Source: Salinibacterium sp.
GTDB taxonomy: Bacteria; Actinomycetota; Actinomycetes; Actinomycetales; Microbacteriaceae
Direction of reading: 5' to 3'
Length of the DNA stretch: 64,000 nt
NCBI GenBank assembly: GCA_019638845.1
Contig: JAHBSZ010000003.1
Location: 124,001 to 188,000 of the forward strand
Position numbers and translations under genes: made by a program
Part shown: piece by piece, positions 1 through 10,185 of the stretch
Numbering within the stretch: the stretch's first letter is position 1
Layout: each line of letters starts with the position of its first letter
The notes under the pieces: generated by a model
Database searches by the model: none
Told to the model about the DNA's origin: nothing
Seen by the model: only the letters and a program-made list of their open reading frames with translations

Positions 1-193
1 GCACGTGACCCTCGTATTGGCGACCGGTGCACTGCGCAATCTGAACCACATGTATGGCGGAAGCGACGCAGACAATTGGGTGGGATTTTGGTTCTTCGCC
101 GCGTCCCTTGTCATCATCATCGTCGCCTGGGTCGCGGCCCGGCCGTTGCTCCTGCGTCCTATTGCGTCACTCATGGGCACGGTGAGTCGCTGA
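1..193 (+). CDS. C-terminal end of an unidentified membrane protein (5' truncated by the window)
   Basis: The frame is open from base 2 to a TGA at 191-193, so the gene starts before the window. The visible 63 residues contain one strong hydrophobic segment (FWFFAASLVIIIVAWVAA) and end in a short basic tail, as expected for the last transmembrane helix of an integral membrane protein with a cytoplasmic C-terminus. A GTG at base 5 exists but has no ribosome-binding site in view. The family cannot be named from this fragment. Confidence 0.55.
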   Translation, partial: HVTLVLATGALRNLNHMYGGSDADNWVGFWFFAASLVIIIVAWVAARPLLLRPIASLMGTVSR

Positions 194-307
194 CGACGGT
201 TGTAGGAACACAACGCTGTTTTCCGGTGCATCGACCCTGAATTTGTGCCGAAGCGGGACAATTTCGGCGAGAATCCGATGTAGTCCAGTTGTGTCAACTT
301 CGGTGGC

Positions 308-313
308 TACGCT
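308..313 (+). promoter_or_regulatory. -10 box TACGCT, leaderless start of the acyl-CoA dehydrogenase gene
   Basis: TACGCT fits the actinobacterial TANNNT -10 consensus and lies exactly 7 bases before the ATG at 321. Transcription would start at or next to the start codon, and no Shine-Dalgarno sequence is present. The same arrangement recurs at about a dozen genes in this window. Confidence 0.5.
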
Positions 314-320
314 GGCCTGC

Positions 321-2096
321 ATGAGCCAATTTCGTCCGCAAGTATCCGATATCGCATTCATTCTCGAGCACGTGGTGGGGTACCCGGAACTCGCGAAGCT
401 GCCCGGTTATGAGCACGCGGACCTCGACACCGTCGTCGAACTCCTCGAGCAGTGTGGCGAGTTTATGAAAGAGGTCGTTGCCCCGACAAACCGCGCGGGC
501 GACGTGGACGGCGCACGACGCGAAGCCGATGGCACCGTTGTGACCTCGCCAGGATTCAAAGAGGCCTACCGACAGTACGTTGACGCAGGCTGGGGCGCTG
601 TGCCGCTACCGGAAGAGTTCGGGGGAGGGGACTTCCCCCGAACCGTTGGTCTCGCAATCCAGGAGTTGGTGACGACGGCGAACATGGCTTTCGCGCTCTG
701 CCCACTCCTCACTCAAGGAGCCATCGAGGCGCTTCTGCACTATGGCAGTGATGAACTGAAGAGTCGCTACCTGCCGAAGATGGTCACCGGGGAGTGGGCG
801 GGAACCATGAACCTCACCGAGCCGCAGGCAGGGTCGGATGTCGGCGCGTTGACGGCCCGCGCGATCAAGCGTGACGATGGGACCTATGCCATCACCGGGC
901 AGAAGATCTTCATCACCTACGGTGACCACGACATGGCGGAGCAGATCGTGCATCTCGTGCTGGCTCGCGTGCCCGGGGCGCCCGCGGGCACCAAGGGTAT
1001 CTCCTGCTTTATCGTGCCGAAGTTCCTCGTCAACGATGATGGCTCCCTCGGGGAACGCAACGGTGTCGAGACGTTGTCGCTCGAGCACAAGCTCGGAATT
1101 CATGGGTCGCCCACTTGCGTCCTGAGCTACGAGGATGCGACCGGCTATCTGATTGGCGAAGAGAACTTCGGGATGCGAATCATGTTCGTCATGATGAACA
1201 GCGCGCGGTTGTCGGTGGGGATGCAAGGTATCGCGGTTGCCGAGCGCGCGTATCAGCAGAGCCTTGACTACGCGATCGAGCGCCGCCAGGGTCTCGCGAT
1301 CGGCGCGACAGGTCGAGATTCTGCCATTATCGAGTTCCCGGATGTGCGGCGCATGCTCATGACGCAGAAGGCCTACATTGCGGCCGGTCGGTCTCTGATG
1401 CTTCTCAACGCCGTCTATGCCGACCGCAGCACGCATGACTCACATCCGGCAGCACGGGCGCGCGCAGAGGAGATTGTGGGACTTCTGACGCCCATTAGTA
1501 AGGCATTCGGGACCGATCTCGGCAACGAACTCACCTCGATCGCCCTTCAGATTCACGGCGGGATGGGCTACATCGAGGAGACCGGCGCAGCGCAGTACTA
1601 CCGCGACGTGCGTATCGCCGCGATCTACGAGGGCACGAACGGTATTCAGGCGGCCGACCTGGTCGGTCGCAAGCTCGGCGTGCGTGACGGGGCTTCTGTG
1701 CTGGAGTTCTTGGCGTCCATGCGCGAGGTTCTGCCGGAGCTTGCCGAAGCAGGCAGCGACTTCGATTCCATTCGGGAAGGCCTTGACGAGCAGTTGACGG
1801 CGCTGGAGAAGGCAACCGGGTGGATGCTCAAGACGGGCCGTGCCGACCCGAACGCGATACTCTCCGGCTCCGCCCCATACCTGCGGATGTGGGGGCTGTG
1901 CCTCGGTGGCTGGCTATTGGCGCGTTCCGCTCTCGCAGGCCCAGCAACGGGCGACCCCGCCCAGGCCAATACCCAGCTCGCGATGGCCAGGTTCTACGCC
2001 GAACAGCTTCTACCGGCCTGCGGGGGCCTGCTCGGTGCGGCGACCGCCGGTTCCCGCGACCTGTTCGCACTGACTCCAGAGCAACTCGCGCGGTAG
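321..2096 (+). CDS. acyl-CoA dehydrogenase family protein
   Basis: A 591-residue flavoprotein that should oxidise an acyl-CoA thioester at the alpha-beta carbons and pass electrons to an electron-transfer flavoprotein. The FAD-binding signature TEPQAGSD lies near residue 165. The YEGTNGIQ motif near residue 435 carries the expected catalytic glutamate. The protein is longer than the usual 380-400 residues because of a C-terminal extension, as in the DmdC/FadE5-like branch. I place the start at ATG 321 rather than an upstream GTG because a TACGCT -10 box sits 7 bases before it and homology begins at MSQFRPQV. It is a single gene, convergent with the esterase gene 15 bases downstream. The substrate cannot be told from sequence. 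Confidence 0.9.
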   Translation: MSQFRPQVSDIAFILEHVVGYPELAKLPGYEHADLDTVVELLEQCGEFMKEVVAPTNRAGDVDGARREADGTVVTSPGFKEAYRQYVDAGWGAVPLPEEFGGGDFPRTVGLAIQELVTTANMAFALCPLLTQGAIEALLHYGSDELKSRYLPKMVTGEWAGTMNLTEPQAGSDVGALTARAIKRDDGTYAITGQKIFITYGDHDMAEQIVHLVLARVPGAPAGTKGISCFIVPKFLVNDDGSLGERNGVETLSLEHKLGIHGSPTCVLSYEDATGYLIGEENFGMRIMFVMMNSARLSVGMQGIAVAERAYQQSLDYAIERRQGLAIGATGRDSAIIEFPDVRRMLMTQKAYIAAGRSLMLLNAVYADRSTHDSHPAARARAEEIVGLLTPISKAFGTDLGNELTSIALQIHGGMGYIEETGAAQYYRDVRIAAIYEGTNGIQAADLVGRKLGVRDGASVLEFLASMREVLPELAEAGSDFDSIREGLDEQLTALEKATGWMLKTGRADPNAILSGSAPYLRMWGLCLGGWLLARSALAGPATGDPAQANTQLAMARFYAEQLLPACGGLLGAATAGSRDLFALTPEQLAR

Positions 2097-2111
2097 TCGC
2101 GTAGGCAACCC

Positions 2112-3083
2112 CTACCCACCGAGCACGCGCCGCAACCACGACGACCGCGCGGCAAGCGCCGCCCTAGTCAGTTCGTGGTCGGGCGCGAACATGTCGAAGC
2201 CGTGGAAGGCGCCGCCCCAGATGTGCAGCTCGGCTTGGCCGCCGACGGCCCAGATGCGGCTCGCGTATGCGGTGTCCTCATCGCGGAACAGCTCGGCGCT
2301 GCCGGCTTCGATGAATGCCGGGGGCAGATTGCTGAGGTCGGTGGCGCGGGCGGGTGCGGAGTAGATCGACACGTCGGCATCCGGATTCCCTGCGTTCTCG
2401 CCCAGCAACGCGCTCCAGGCGAGGATGCCCATGTGCCGCGGCCACGTACTGAAGCCGTCGTATTGGTAGCTCGACGGCGTGGTGTTCGTGTCGTCGAGCA
2501 TCGGGCAGAGCAGTAGTTGCCCCGCGAGCGCCGGCCCCTTCCGGTCCCGCGCCAAGAGTGCGACCCCAGCGCTGAGCCCCCCGCCGGCGCTCCCACCCAT
2601 GACGACGATCTTGGACGGGTCGATGCCCAGCTCGTCCGCGTGCTCGACGACCCAGACGAGGCCTGCGTAGCAATCTTCGACCGGTGCTGGCGCCGGGTTC
2701 TCGGGGGCGAGGCGGTACTCGACATTGACGACTACCGCGCCGAACTCCTCGACGAGGGGCACGAGCCGCCCGTTGTCCATGTCGCGCGTGCCGTAGATCG
2801 TTCCGCCCCCGTGGATGTTGTAGAGGCAGGGGAGAGCTCCCGTCGCGTGCCGGGGCCGAATGATCGTGATGTCGAGGTCTGGCCCGCCGGCGGGCCCCGG
2901 AACTTTCCGGTCCTCGTGATCGATGGGACGAGTGCCGATCACTTCATCGATCGAAGGCCCGGCGATCCCGCCCTGAGCGCGCAGTGCGGGTATTTGGTCG
3001 ACCGTGGGGCGACTCGTATCGCGAGGCATTGCATCGAGAACTGCTGCGAGGGCCGGATCGAAGGGGACGGGAGTTATGGTCAT
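2112..3083 (-). CDS. alpha/beta hydrolase, hormone-sensitive-lipase (HSL) family esterase
   Basis: A 323-residue cytoplasmic esterase of the HSL/family IV type, acting on short- to medium-chain esters. The oxyanion-hole motif HGGG is at residues 91-94. The nucleophile elbow GGSAGG is at 163-168, with Ser165 as the expected nucleophile. YRLAPENP at 123-130 is typical of the family, and the C-terminal FHGFD supplies the likely catalytic histidine. The ATG at 3083 lies 7 bases after a TAGACT hexamer (3091-3096), which suggests a leaderless start. The gene diverges from the DUF2200 gene 62 bases away. The physiological substrate is unknown. Confidence 0.9.
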   Translation of the reverse strand: MTITPVPFDPALAAVLDAMPRDTSRPTVDQIPALRAQGGIAGPSIDEVIGTRPIDHEDRKVPGPAGGPDLDITIIRPRHATGALPCLYNIHGGGTIYGTRDMDNGRLVPLVEEFGAVVVNVEYRLAPENPAPAPVEDCYAGLVWVVEHADELGIDPSKIVVMGGSAGGGLSAGVALLARDRKGPALAGQLLLCPMLDDTNTTPSSYQYDGFSTWPRHMGILAWSALLGENAGNPDADVSIYSAPARATDLSNLPPAFIEAGSAELFRDEDTAYASRIWAVGGQAELHIWGGAFHGFDMFAPDHELTRAALAARSSWLRRVLGG

Positions 3084-3090
3084 GGCGGAA

Positions 3091-3096
3091 AGTCTA
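3091..3096 (-). promoter_or_regulatory. -10 box TAGACT for the HSL esterase, leaderless
   Basis: On the minus strand TAGACT is followed by 7 bases and then the ATG at 3083. There is no ribosome-binding site between them. Confidence 0.5.
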
Positions 3097-3145
3097 CGCG
3101 CGTGGACACAAACGTCAATCGGCGAAGAGAGGCAGACTAGGAGAC

Positions 3146-3487
3146 ATGAGTCGTCTCTTCGCCATGCCGGTCGCTACCGTCTATCCGCTCTACATCGCGA
3201 AGCTCGAGCGGAAGGGTCGCACGCAAGCCGAACTGGACGAGGTTATCGAGTGGCTCACCGGTTTTGACGAGCGGGCGCTCAAGCACTACCTAGAAGTCGG
3301 TACGAACTTCACTGATTTCTTCGCGGATGCCCAACTCAACCCCAAGGCCGACCTCATCACCGGGGTGATCTGTGGGGTGCGGGTTGAGGAGATCGAGGAT
3401 CCGCTGATGCAGAAGATCCGGTATCTCGACAAGCTCGTAGATGAGCTCTACAAGGGTAAGAAGATGGAGAAAGTGCTTCGGTCCTGA
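3146..3487 (+). CDS. DUF2200 domain-containing protein
   Basis: A 113-residue soluble protein that matches the DUF2200 family along its whole length (N-terminal MSRLFAMPVATVYPLYIAK, C-terminal YKGKKMEKVL). The family is widespread in bacteria and its function is unknown. The start is ATG 3146, preceded by AGGAG at a good distance; the longer upstream reading overlaps the divergent esterase promoter and is not credible. The gene ends 3 bases from the convergent universal stress protein gene. Confidence 0.85.
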   Translation: MSRLFAMPVATVYPLYIAKLERKGRTQAELDEVIEWLTGFDERALKHYLEVGTNFTDFFADAQLNPKADLITGVICGVRVEEIEDPLMQKIRYLDKLVDELYKGKKMEKVLRS

Positions 3488-3490
3488 GGC

Positions 3491-3934
3491 CTAGCTTTCG
3501 GCATGAAAGGCAGGCACGACCAGAACGGGAACTGTCGCGAATTCCATCACCCGAAGGGTGTTGCTGCCGATGTAGGGGATTGCGTGACTGGCTCGGTCGA
3601 CGAGGGCCATCACGATCAGCCCCGCACCGATCTCACGTGCTTCGGCGATGAGTTCTGCGGCGACGACGCCCCGGCGAAGATGGCTGGTAACCTCCACACC
3701 GGCGGCGATGGCGAGGGTAGTGACATGGTGCAGCACTGCCTCCCCGCCCTTCTCCCTGCGATCGGCGAGGTCGGCCCCATCCAGTGGACCCGTGTTCAGT
3801 TCGGGTGAGTCGGGTTGCACGACGGTGACCGCGTGCAAGGGTGCGGCCAGACGGCGCGCATAGTCGACGGCGATTTCGGCGGCGCTGAATCCGGCGGGGG
3901 AGTCGTTGACTGCGACGAGGATGGTGTCGTTCAT
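3491..3934 (-). CDS. universal stress protein (UspA family)
   Basis: A 147-residue single-domain UspA protein, last gene of the V/A-ATPase operon; its ATG overlaps the TGA of the subunit D gene and has a clear AAAGGA ribosome-binding site. The N-terminal strand and loop (ILVAVNDSPAGFSAAEIAVD) and the C-terminal GSNTLRVMEFATVPVLVV strand are typical. The usual G-x2-G-x9-G(S/T) nucleotide motif is incomplete: the first two glycines are missing in VMALVDRASHAIPYIGSNT. It may therefore be a form that does not bind ATP. Its place in the operon suggests a role linked to ATPase expression under stress; this is inference. Confidence 0.88.
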   Translation of the reverse strand: MNDTILVAVNDSPAGFSAAEIAVDYARRLAAPLHAVTVVQPDSPELNTGPLDGADLADRREKGGEAVLHHVTTLAIAAGVEVTSHLRRGVVAAELIAEAREIGAGLIVMALVDRASHAIPYIGSNTLRVMEFATVPVLVVPAFHAES

Positions 3935-4530
3935 GATCGATGTCCTTTCGTCTGGGTGGCCCATCGCAAGCGCAGGCTCTCTTCGAGTTCTTGTTCGTCG
4001 AGCCGTCGACGAATGGTGACGAGTTCTCCCTCCAGCCGCGGTATCCAGCGGTTTTCGACCGCGCGCCTGCGGATGCGGGTGGCGGTGAGTTCGGCCGAGA
4101 CCAGCCGGATCGCCCGCTGCGCAGCCGCGTGCTTGACGCCTGCCGACACTGCCGCGCGATGAGCTCTCGCGGCCAGGGCCAGGGCTGAGCTGCCGCCCGC
4201 GGGCTCCGCGACCGGCGGACTGCAGCTCGCGTCTTCGGGGTAGCGAACCCCGACCGCGTTCTCCCACACCACTTTCACCTCGGCCTGTTCGGCCGTCGCT
4301 GCCGCAGCTACGCGTTCGGCCCCGTCGAGGGAGCTCGCCCGCGATAGCCACGTCGCTGCTTCCTTCGCGAGTCTCTCCCACTCCTCGCTGGTGCGCCCGA
4401 CCTGAAGCCGAAGGCGCTCCAGTTCGTCGGTCAGGATGCGATCCTTTCGATCCAGCAGGAGGGCGCCGTGGCGCGCCGTCACCAGGCGGCGCTCAACCCT
4501 GACTCGCCCCGCTCGCCCGGTGTCAGCCAT
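3931..4530 (-). CDS. atpD: V/A-type ATPase subunit D (central rotor stalk)
   Basis: A 199-residue, mostly helical and Arg/Leu-rich protein matching subunit D, the coiled-coil shaft that rotates inside the A3B3 head. The N-terminus (TGRAGRVRVERRLVTARHG) and C-terminus (RLVSAELTATRIRRRAVENR) correspond to the two strands of the coiled coil, with the family pattern T-R-R-V-N-A-like at RRRAVENRWIP. It overlaps the 3' end of the B gene by 8 bases and the usp gene by 4, so translation is probably coupled. The middle (about residues 75-115) is Ala/Pro-rich. Confidence 0.88.
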   Translation of the reverse strand: MADTGRAGRVRVERRLVTARHGALLLDRKDRILTDELERLRLQVGRTSEEWERLAKEAATWLSRASSLDGAERVAAAATAEQAEVKVVWENAVGVRYPEDASCSPPVAEPAGGSSALALAARAHRAAVSAGVKHAAAQRAIRLVSAELTATRIRRRAVENRWIPRLEGELVTIRRRLDEQELEESLRLRWATQTKGHRS

Positions 4531-5926
4531 GGGGTTTCGGCAGATACTGGTCGAGGTATGCGGTGGACAGCATCGTCAGCTCCTGCCGCGGCAGCGTTGC
4601 GAGCGCCTCCCAGGCCCGCCCGATGGTGTCCTCGAACGTTCTGGTCTCGTCGTCGCGCTGGTTGAAGAGCTCTCTTTCGACGCGCGCCTGATACTCGATG
4701 TAGCGCTGGTCGGTTTCGCTGAGCGACCCCGCACCGATCAGTTCGGCGAGTTCGACGGATTGCCGAGCTCGGGCTATCGCGGCGAGCACTTGCGCTGCGA
4801 CATCCAAGTGGTCTTCTCGCGTTCTGCCCTTGCCCGCGCCGCTTCGCATGAGGCGCGAGAGGGACGAGAGCACATCGACGGGAGGGTAGATTCCTCGTGC
4901 CTCGACGTCAGCGGAGAGCACGATCTGGCCCTCCGTGATGTACCCGGTCAGGTCGGGCACGGGGTGTGTGATGTCACCGGCAGGCATGGTCAGCACGGGC
5001 ACGATCGTCACCGATCCTTCCTGCCCCCGCACCCGTCCGCAGCGTTCGTAGAGGGTCGCGAGGTCGCTGTACAGGTAGCCGGGGTAGCCGCGCCGGGCCG
5101 GAATTTCCCGGCGAGCGGCGGATACCTCGCGCACGGCTTCGGCGTAGCTCGTCATGTCGGACATGATGACCAACACGTCGTGACCTTCACCGAAGGCCAG
5201 ACTCTCGGCGACGGTGAGGGCGATCCGGGGGGTCAGAATGCGTTCGATCACCGGGTCGTCGGCGGCGTTGAGCAGAAGCACGAGTTCGCCGGCGGCGGAT
5301 CGTTCCTCCAGTCGGTCTCTCACGTAGGCGATATCAGCATGGGTGAGTCCCATGGCAGCGAACACCACTCGGAACGATGCGCCGCCGGAGGTCGCTTGCG
5401 CCGCGATCTGGGTAGCGAGGGCGAGGTGCGGCAGCCCCGGCACCGAGAAGATCGGCAGCTTCTGTCCTCGTACGAGGGTTGCCAGTCCGTCGATCACCGA
5501 GATCCCGGTGAGCACAGGCTCTTTCGGCGGTTCCCGGTGTACCGGATTGAGCGGCCAACCATTGACCGGCTGGGTTGTCGCCCCGCTGATGGGCGGCCCG
5601 CCGTCGAGCGGTTCGCCGCGACCGTTGCACACCCGGCCCAGCCAGCCCGAGCCGACAGGAATCTCCAGCGGATGCCCGGCAAAGGTCACGTGGATGCCGC
5701 CGAGCGCCATGCCGTCGGTGCCCTCGAGCACCTGCATCGTCACCTGGTCATCGCTCACTTCGAGCACGAGGCCATGCCGGTCATCCTCGCCGTCGACGAC
5801 GACGGTCGCGGATTCGTCCCAGCCAACGCCCTCCACGTCGCCGAGCACGACAAGCGGTCCGCGCAGTTCGCGGACGTCGCCGTGCGACACGAGACCGGTC
5901 TCGGGGCGCGGGATGCCGTCGCTCAC
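4523..5926 (-). CDS. atpB: V/A-type ATPase subunit B (non-catalytic regulatory head subunit)
   Basis: A 467-residue member of the V/A ATPase B family. It forms the A3B3 hexamer with subunit A but does not hydrolyse ATP. The central domain carries SVPGLPHLALATQIA where catalytic paralogues have a P-loop, as expected for B. It also contains the conserved VLIIMSDMTSYAEA-like stretch (VLVIMSDMTSYAEAVREV), SRRGYPGYLYSDLATLYERC-like residues and the GSVTIVPVLTMPAGDITHP segment. It overlaps the A gene by 4 bases (ATGA). Confidence 0.95.
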   Translation of the reverse strand: MSDGIPRPETGLVSHGDVRELRGPLVVLGDVEGVGWDESATVVVDGEDDRHGLVLEVSDDQVTMQVLEGTDGMALGGIHVTFAGHPLEIPVGSGWLGRVCNGRGEPLDGGPPISGATTQPVNGWPLNPVHREPPKEPVLTGISVIDGLATLVRGQKLPIFSVPGLPHLALATQIAAQATSGGASFRVVFAAMGLTHADIAYVRDRLEERSAAGELVLLLNAADDPVIERILTPRIALTVAESLAFGEGHDVLVIMSDMTSYAEAVREVSAARREIPARRGYPGYLYSDLATLYERCGRVRGQEGSVTIVPVLTMPAGDITHPVPDLTGYITEGQIVLSADVEARGIYPPVDVLSSLSRLMRSGAGKGRTREDHLDVAAQVLAAIARARQSVELAELIGAGSLSETDQRYIEYQARVERELFNQRDDETRTFEDTIGRAWEALATLPRQELTMLSTAYLDQYLPKPHG

Positions 5927-7674
5927 GAGAGTGCCTCCAAGAGTGCGAGCGCTTCGTCACGACGGTCGGCAACGCCCTGAGCATCCGATGGCCCCGTCTC
6001 CTCCTTGGCGCGCAGGACGAGACCGAAGTCGGCTTGCTCGATACTCGTTGCCACGACCCCCCGCTCGATCAGTTCCTGACATTTGTCGATGACGGCCAGA
6101 CACAGGTCGAGCAGTGCTGCCCCCTTTTCGGCGGAGCAGAAGGCATCGTTCGCGCTGAGTGCACTCTGCATGAGTACTCCATCGCGCAGCAGTCTGCCGC
6201 CGAGCAGGACAACCCGTTCGTGTCCGGGTAACGAGGTCGCGCCGATGATTTCAGCGAGGGATGCCAGCCGGTCGGCTTCCGCGAGCAGGGAGATGACTCG
6301 TGCTCGCCGCGCCGACCAGTTCGAGTGCTGCACGGCCTGATACCAGAGGCCGATCGCATCCGCATCGCGAGCGAACGAGCCGGTCCAACTGACAGCCGGG
6401 TAGTGCCGCGAGTAGGCGAGATCCCTGTCGAGCCGCCACAGGGAGCGCACAAAACGTTGGGTGTCAGTGGTGACCGGTTCGGTCATGTCTCCGCCGGGCG
6501 GCGAGACCGCACCGATCACCGTGACCGAAGCCGTTCTTCCGCCGAGCGTGGTGACCCGAGCCGCGCGCTCGTAGAACGCGGCGAGCCGGGAGGCGAGGTT
6601 GGCGGGATAGCCCTCCTCGGCGGGGAGGTCGCCGTTCCGGTTCGCAAACTCCCGCAGTGCTTCCGCCCACCGTGAGGTCGAGTCGGCGATCACGACGACG
6701 TCATAGCCCATGTCCCGGTAGTACTCGGCGACAGTGATGCCGGTATAGATGCTCGCTTCCCGGGCCATCATGGGCATGTTTGAGGTGTTGGCGATGATCA
6801 CGGTCCGGTCGATCAGTCGGCCGCCAGTGCGAGAGTCGACCAACTCGGAGAGCCCCTGAAGCACGTCAGCCATTTCGTTTCCGCGCTCGCCGCACCCGAC
6901 GTAGACGATGACGTCGGCGTCGCTCCACTTGGCGATCTGTTGCAACAGGAGAGTCTTGCCGGTACCGAACCCACCCGGCACCGCTGCCGCAGAGCCTTTG
7001 GCCAGCGGGTAGATGAGGTCGAGCACCCGTTGGCCCGTGTGTAGTGGGACCGCTTCGGTGGCGCGGGCGCGGAATGGACGCGCTCGGCGCACCGGCCAGC
7101 GCTCGGCGAGCGTCACGTCGTGACCCCCGACCTGTGCAATGACATCAGACGCGTGCACCACGGCGCTCTCGACAAGCCAACTCAGTTCGCCGGAGACTCC
7201 CGGGGGCACGAGCACGCGGTGTTCGACCGAACCGGCGTCGGGCACCGTCCCGAGCAGGTCGCCAGACTCGAGCGCGGTGCCGACGGCGACCGCGGGCACG
7301 AACGTCCATTCCCTCGCTAGGGTCGCGGCATCCTGGGTGGATGATGCGCGGTCGGGGGTCAGCCACAGTTCGGCCGACGACAAGGGGCGCAGTAGCCCAT
7401 CGAACACCTGGCCGAGGAGGCCCGGCCCGAGCAGGCCCACGAGTTGGTCGCCCGTGCCAGTGGCGACGTCGCCGGGGGTGACCCCGCCCGTGTATTCGTA
7501 GGCTTGGAGCACCGCGCGGTCTCCGGTGATGGCGACTGTCTCGCTACTGATCCGGTTCGGGCCGATGGCGACGAGCTCGAGCATCGACAGTTCTGCGACC
7601 CCCTCGATTTCGATGAGCGGTCCGCTGACCCGCACTACCCGTCCGTTTCGTGGTGTTCCCGCTACTGCATCCAC
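5923..7674 (-). CDS. atpA: V/A-type ATPase subunit A (catalytic head subunit)
   Basis: The 583-residue catalytic subunit. The P-loop GGFGTGKT is at residues 234-241 (Lys240), and GERGNE at 262-267 supplies the expected catalytic glutamate (Glu263). The non-homologous region, which sets A apart from F-type beta, lies at roughly residues 110-190 (WTFVPAV, GDLLGTV, VLVPPGVSG). The start is a GTG at 7674 that overlaps the end of the subunit E gene by 13 bases. With B, D, F, E, C, I and K all present, the operon encodes a full V1/A1 head, stalks and membrane ring. Confidence 0.96.
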   Translation of the reverse strand: MDAVAGTPRNGRVVRVSGPLIEIEGVAELSMLELVAIGPNRISSETVAITGDRAVLQAYEYTGGVTPGDVATGTGDQLVGLLGPGLLGQVFDGLLRPLSSAELWLTPDRASSTQDAATLAREWTFVPAVAVGTALESGDLLGTVPDAGSVEHRVLVPPGVSGELSWLVESAVVHASDVIAQVGGHDVTLAERWPVRRARPFRARATEAVPLHTGQRVLDLIYPLAKGSAAAVPGGFGTGKTLLLQQIAKWSDADVIVYVGCGERGNEMADVLQGLSELVDSRTGGRLIDRTVIIANTSNMPMMAREASIYTGITVAEYYRDMGYDVVVIADSTSRWAEALREFANRNGDLPAEEGYPANLASRLAAFYERAARVTTLGGRTASVTVIGAVSPPGGDMTEPVTTDTQRFVRSLWRLDRDLAYSRHYPAVSWTGSFARDADAIGLWYQAVQHSNWSARRARVISLLAEADRLASLAEIIGATSLPGHERVVLLGGRLLRDGVLMQSALSANDAFCSAEKGAALLDLCLAVIDKCQELIERGVVATSIEQADFGLVLRAKEETGPSDAQGVADRRDEALALLEALS

Positions 7675-8186
7675 AGGTGCTCGACCTCTTCCGTCATCGT
7701 GTCGAGCTTTCGTGCGGCAAGCACGGGAAGGCTGAGATCGATCCGGCGCGAACCGGCGGTCGCAACCACGCCACCGTCCGGACTCTCCTTCACGGTTGCC
7801 TTCGTCCCCAGTGCTTCGTAGGCCCGTTCGGTCAGCCGTTTTAGCAGGGCCGGGTACACGGGATCCTTCACAAGCTCGCTCGCGGCGGCACCGACCTGTC
7901 GAGCCAACTCCAGCCGGATGGCGTTGCGTCGGGCAAGCACTGTTTCGTGTGCGTTCCGGCGTGCTCGGGCCGAGGCCAGTGCAGCGGCGCTGGCCGCCAT
8001 CTCGGCACCCTCAGCGGTCGCCGCGGTGAGGATGCCGTCGCTCTCGTGCTGTGCCGCGGCTATTACCGTATCCGCACGACGTTGGGCCGAAGCAGCGTTT
8101 TCGGCAGCGGTGGCTTTGGCCGTGGTCTCCACGTAGGCGCGCACAGGAGCGAGCGCGGCATCCGAGTCCCGGGGCAGTTGCATCAT
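7662..8186 (-). CDS. atpE: V/A-type ATPase subunit E (peripheral stalk)
   Basis: A 174-residue protein. The N-terminal half (residues 1-95) is Ala/Arg/Glu-rich and predicted to be a long helix, as in the E subunit of the peripheral stalk. The C-terminal half (LVKDPVYPALLKRLTERAYE, then two short strands) matches the globular head-binding domain. It sits between F and A with 4- and 13-base overlaps, the normal A-type gene order. Pairwise similarity in this family is low, so the call rests on architecture and context. Confidence 0.8.
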   Translation of the reverse strand: MMQLPRDSDAALAPVRAYVETTAKATAAENAASAQRRADTVIAAAQHESDGILTAATAEGAEMAASAAALASARARRNAHETVLARRNAIRLELARQVGAAASELVKDPVYPALLKRLTERAYEALGTKATVKESPDGGVVATAGSRRIDLSLPVLAARKLDTMTEEVEHLWMQ

Positions 8187-8416
8187 CGTGGGCAGACCAC
8201 GGTCATCGGTCCGGCCACTCCGGTCGCCGCATCGCCGAGAGCCTCAGCCGCCATGCTGGTGAGGATGACCGTCGCGATGCCGGAAGGGAGCGACGCCCAA
8301 GCCTCGCGTACGGCATCCGGGGTCTCGGCGCTGACGAGCCGGACCCCCGCGAGGGGAAACCCCGCGAGTCGCGAGTTTTCCCCCAGTGCTACGACAGTGT
8401 CGGTCATCCGCTGCAC
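8183..8416 (-). CDS. atpF: V/A-type ATPase subunit F (rotor/regulatory stalk)
   Basis: A 77-residue Rossmann-like protein that fits subunit F, which joins subunit D in the central stalk. Visible features are VVALGENSRLAGFPLAGVRL, a helix, then VILTSMAAEAL and the final MTVVCPR strand. The family usually has about 100 residues, so this is a short version. Two starts are possible: ATG 8416 (MQRMTD) and ATG 8407 (MTDTVV). The second aligns better with other F subunits, but the 6-base gap to the K gene favours neither clearly. Confidence 0.8.
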   Translation of the reverse strand: MQRMTDTVVALGENSRLAGFPLAGVRLVSAETPDAVREAWASLPSGIATVILTSMAAEALGDAATGVAGPMTVVCPR

Positions 8417-8422
8417 CCCGTC

Positions 8423-10171
<1,749 letters not shown>

Positions 10172-10185
<14 letters not shown>

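Noticed and set aside
4436-5980. Long open frame on the plus strand opposite the V/A-ATPase B gene
   Set aside because: The minus strand encodes a complete ATPase subunit B. The plus-strand translation is Arg/His/Gly-rich with no recognisable domain, as usual for antisense frames in high-GC DNA.
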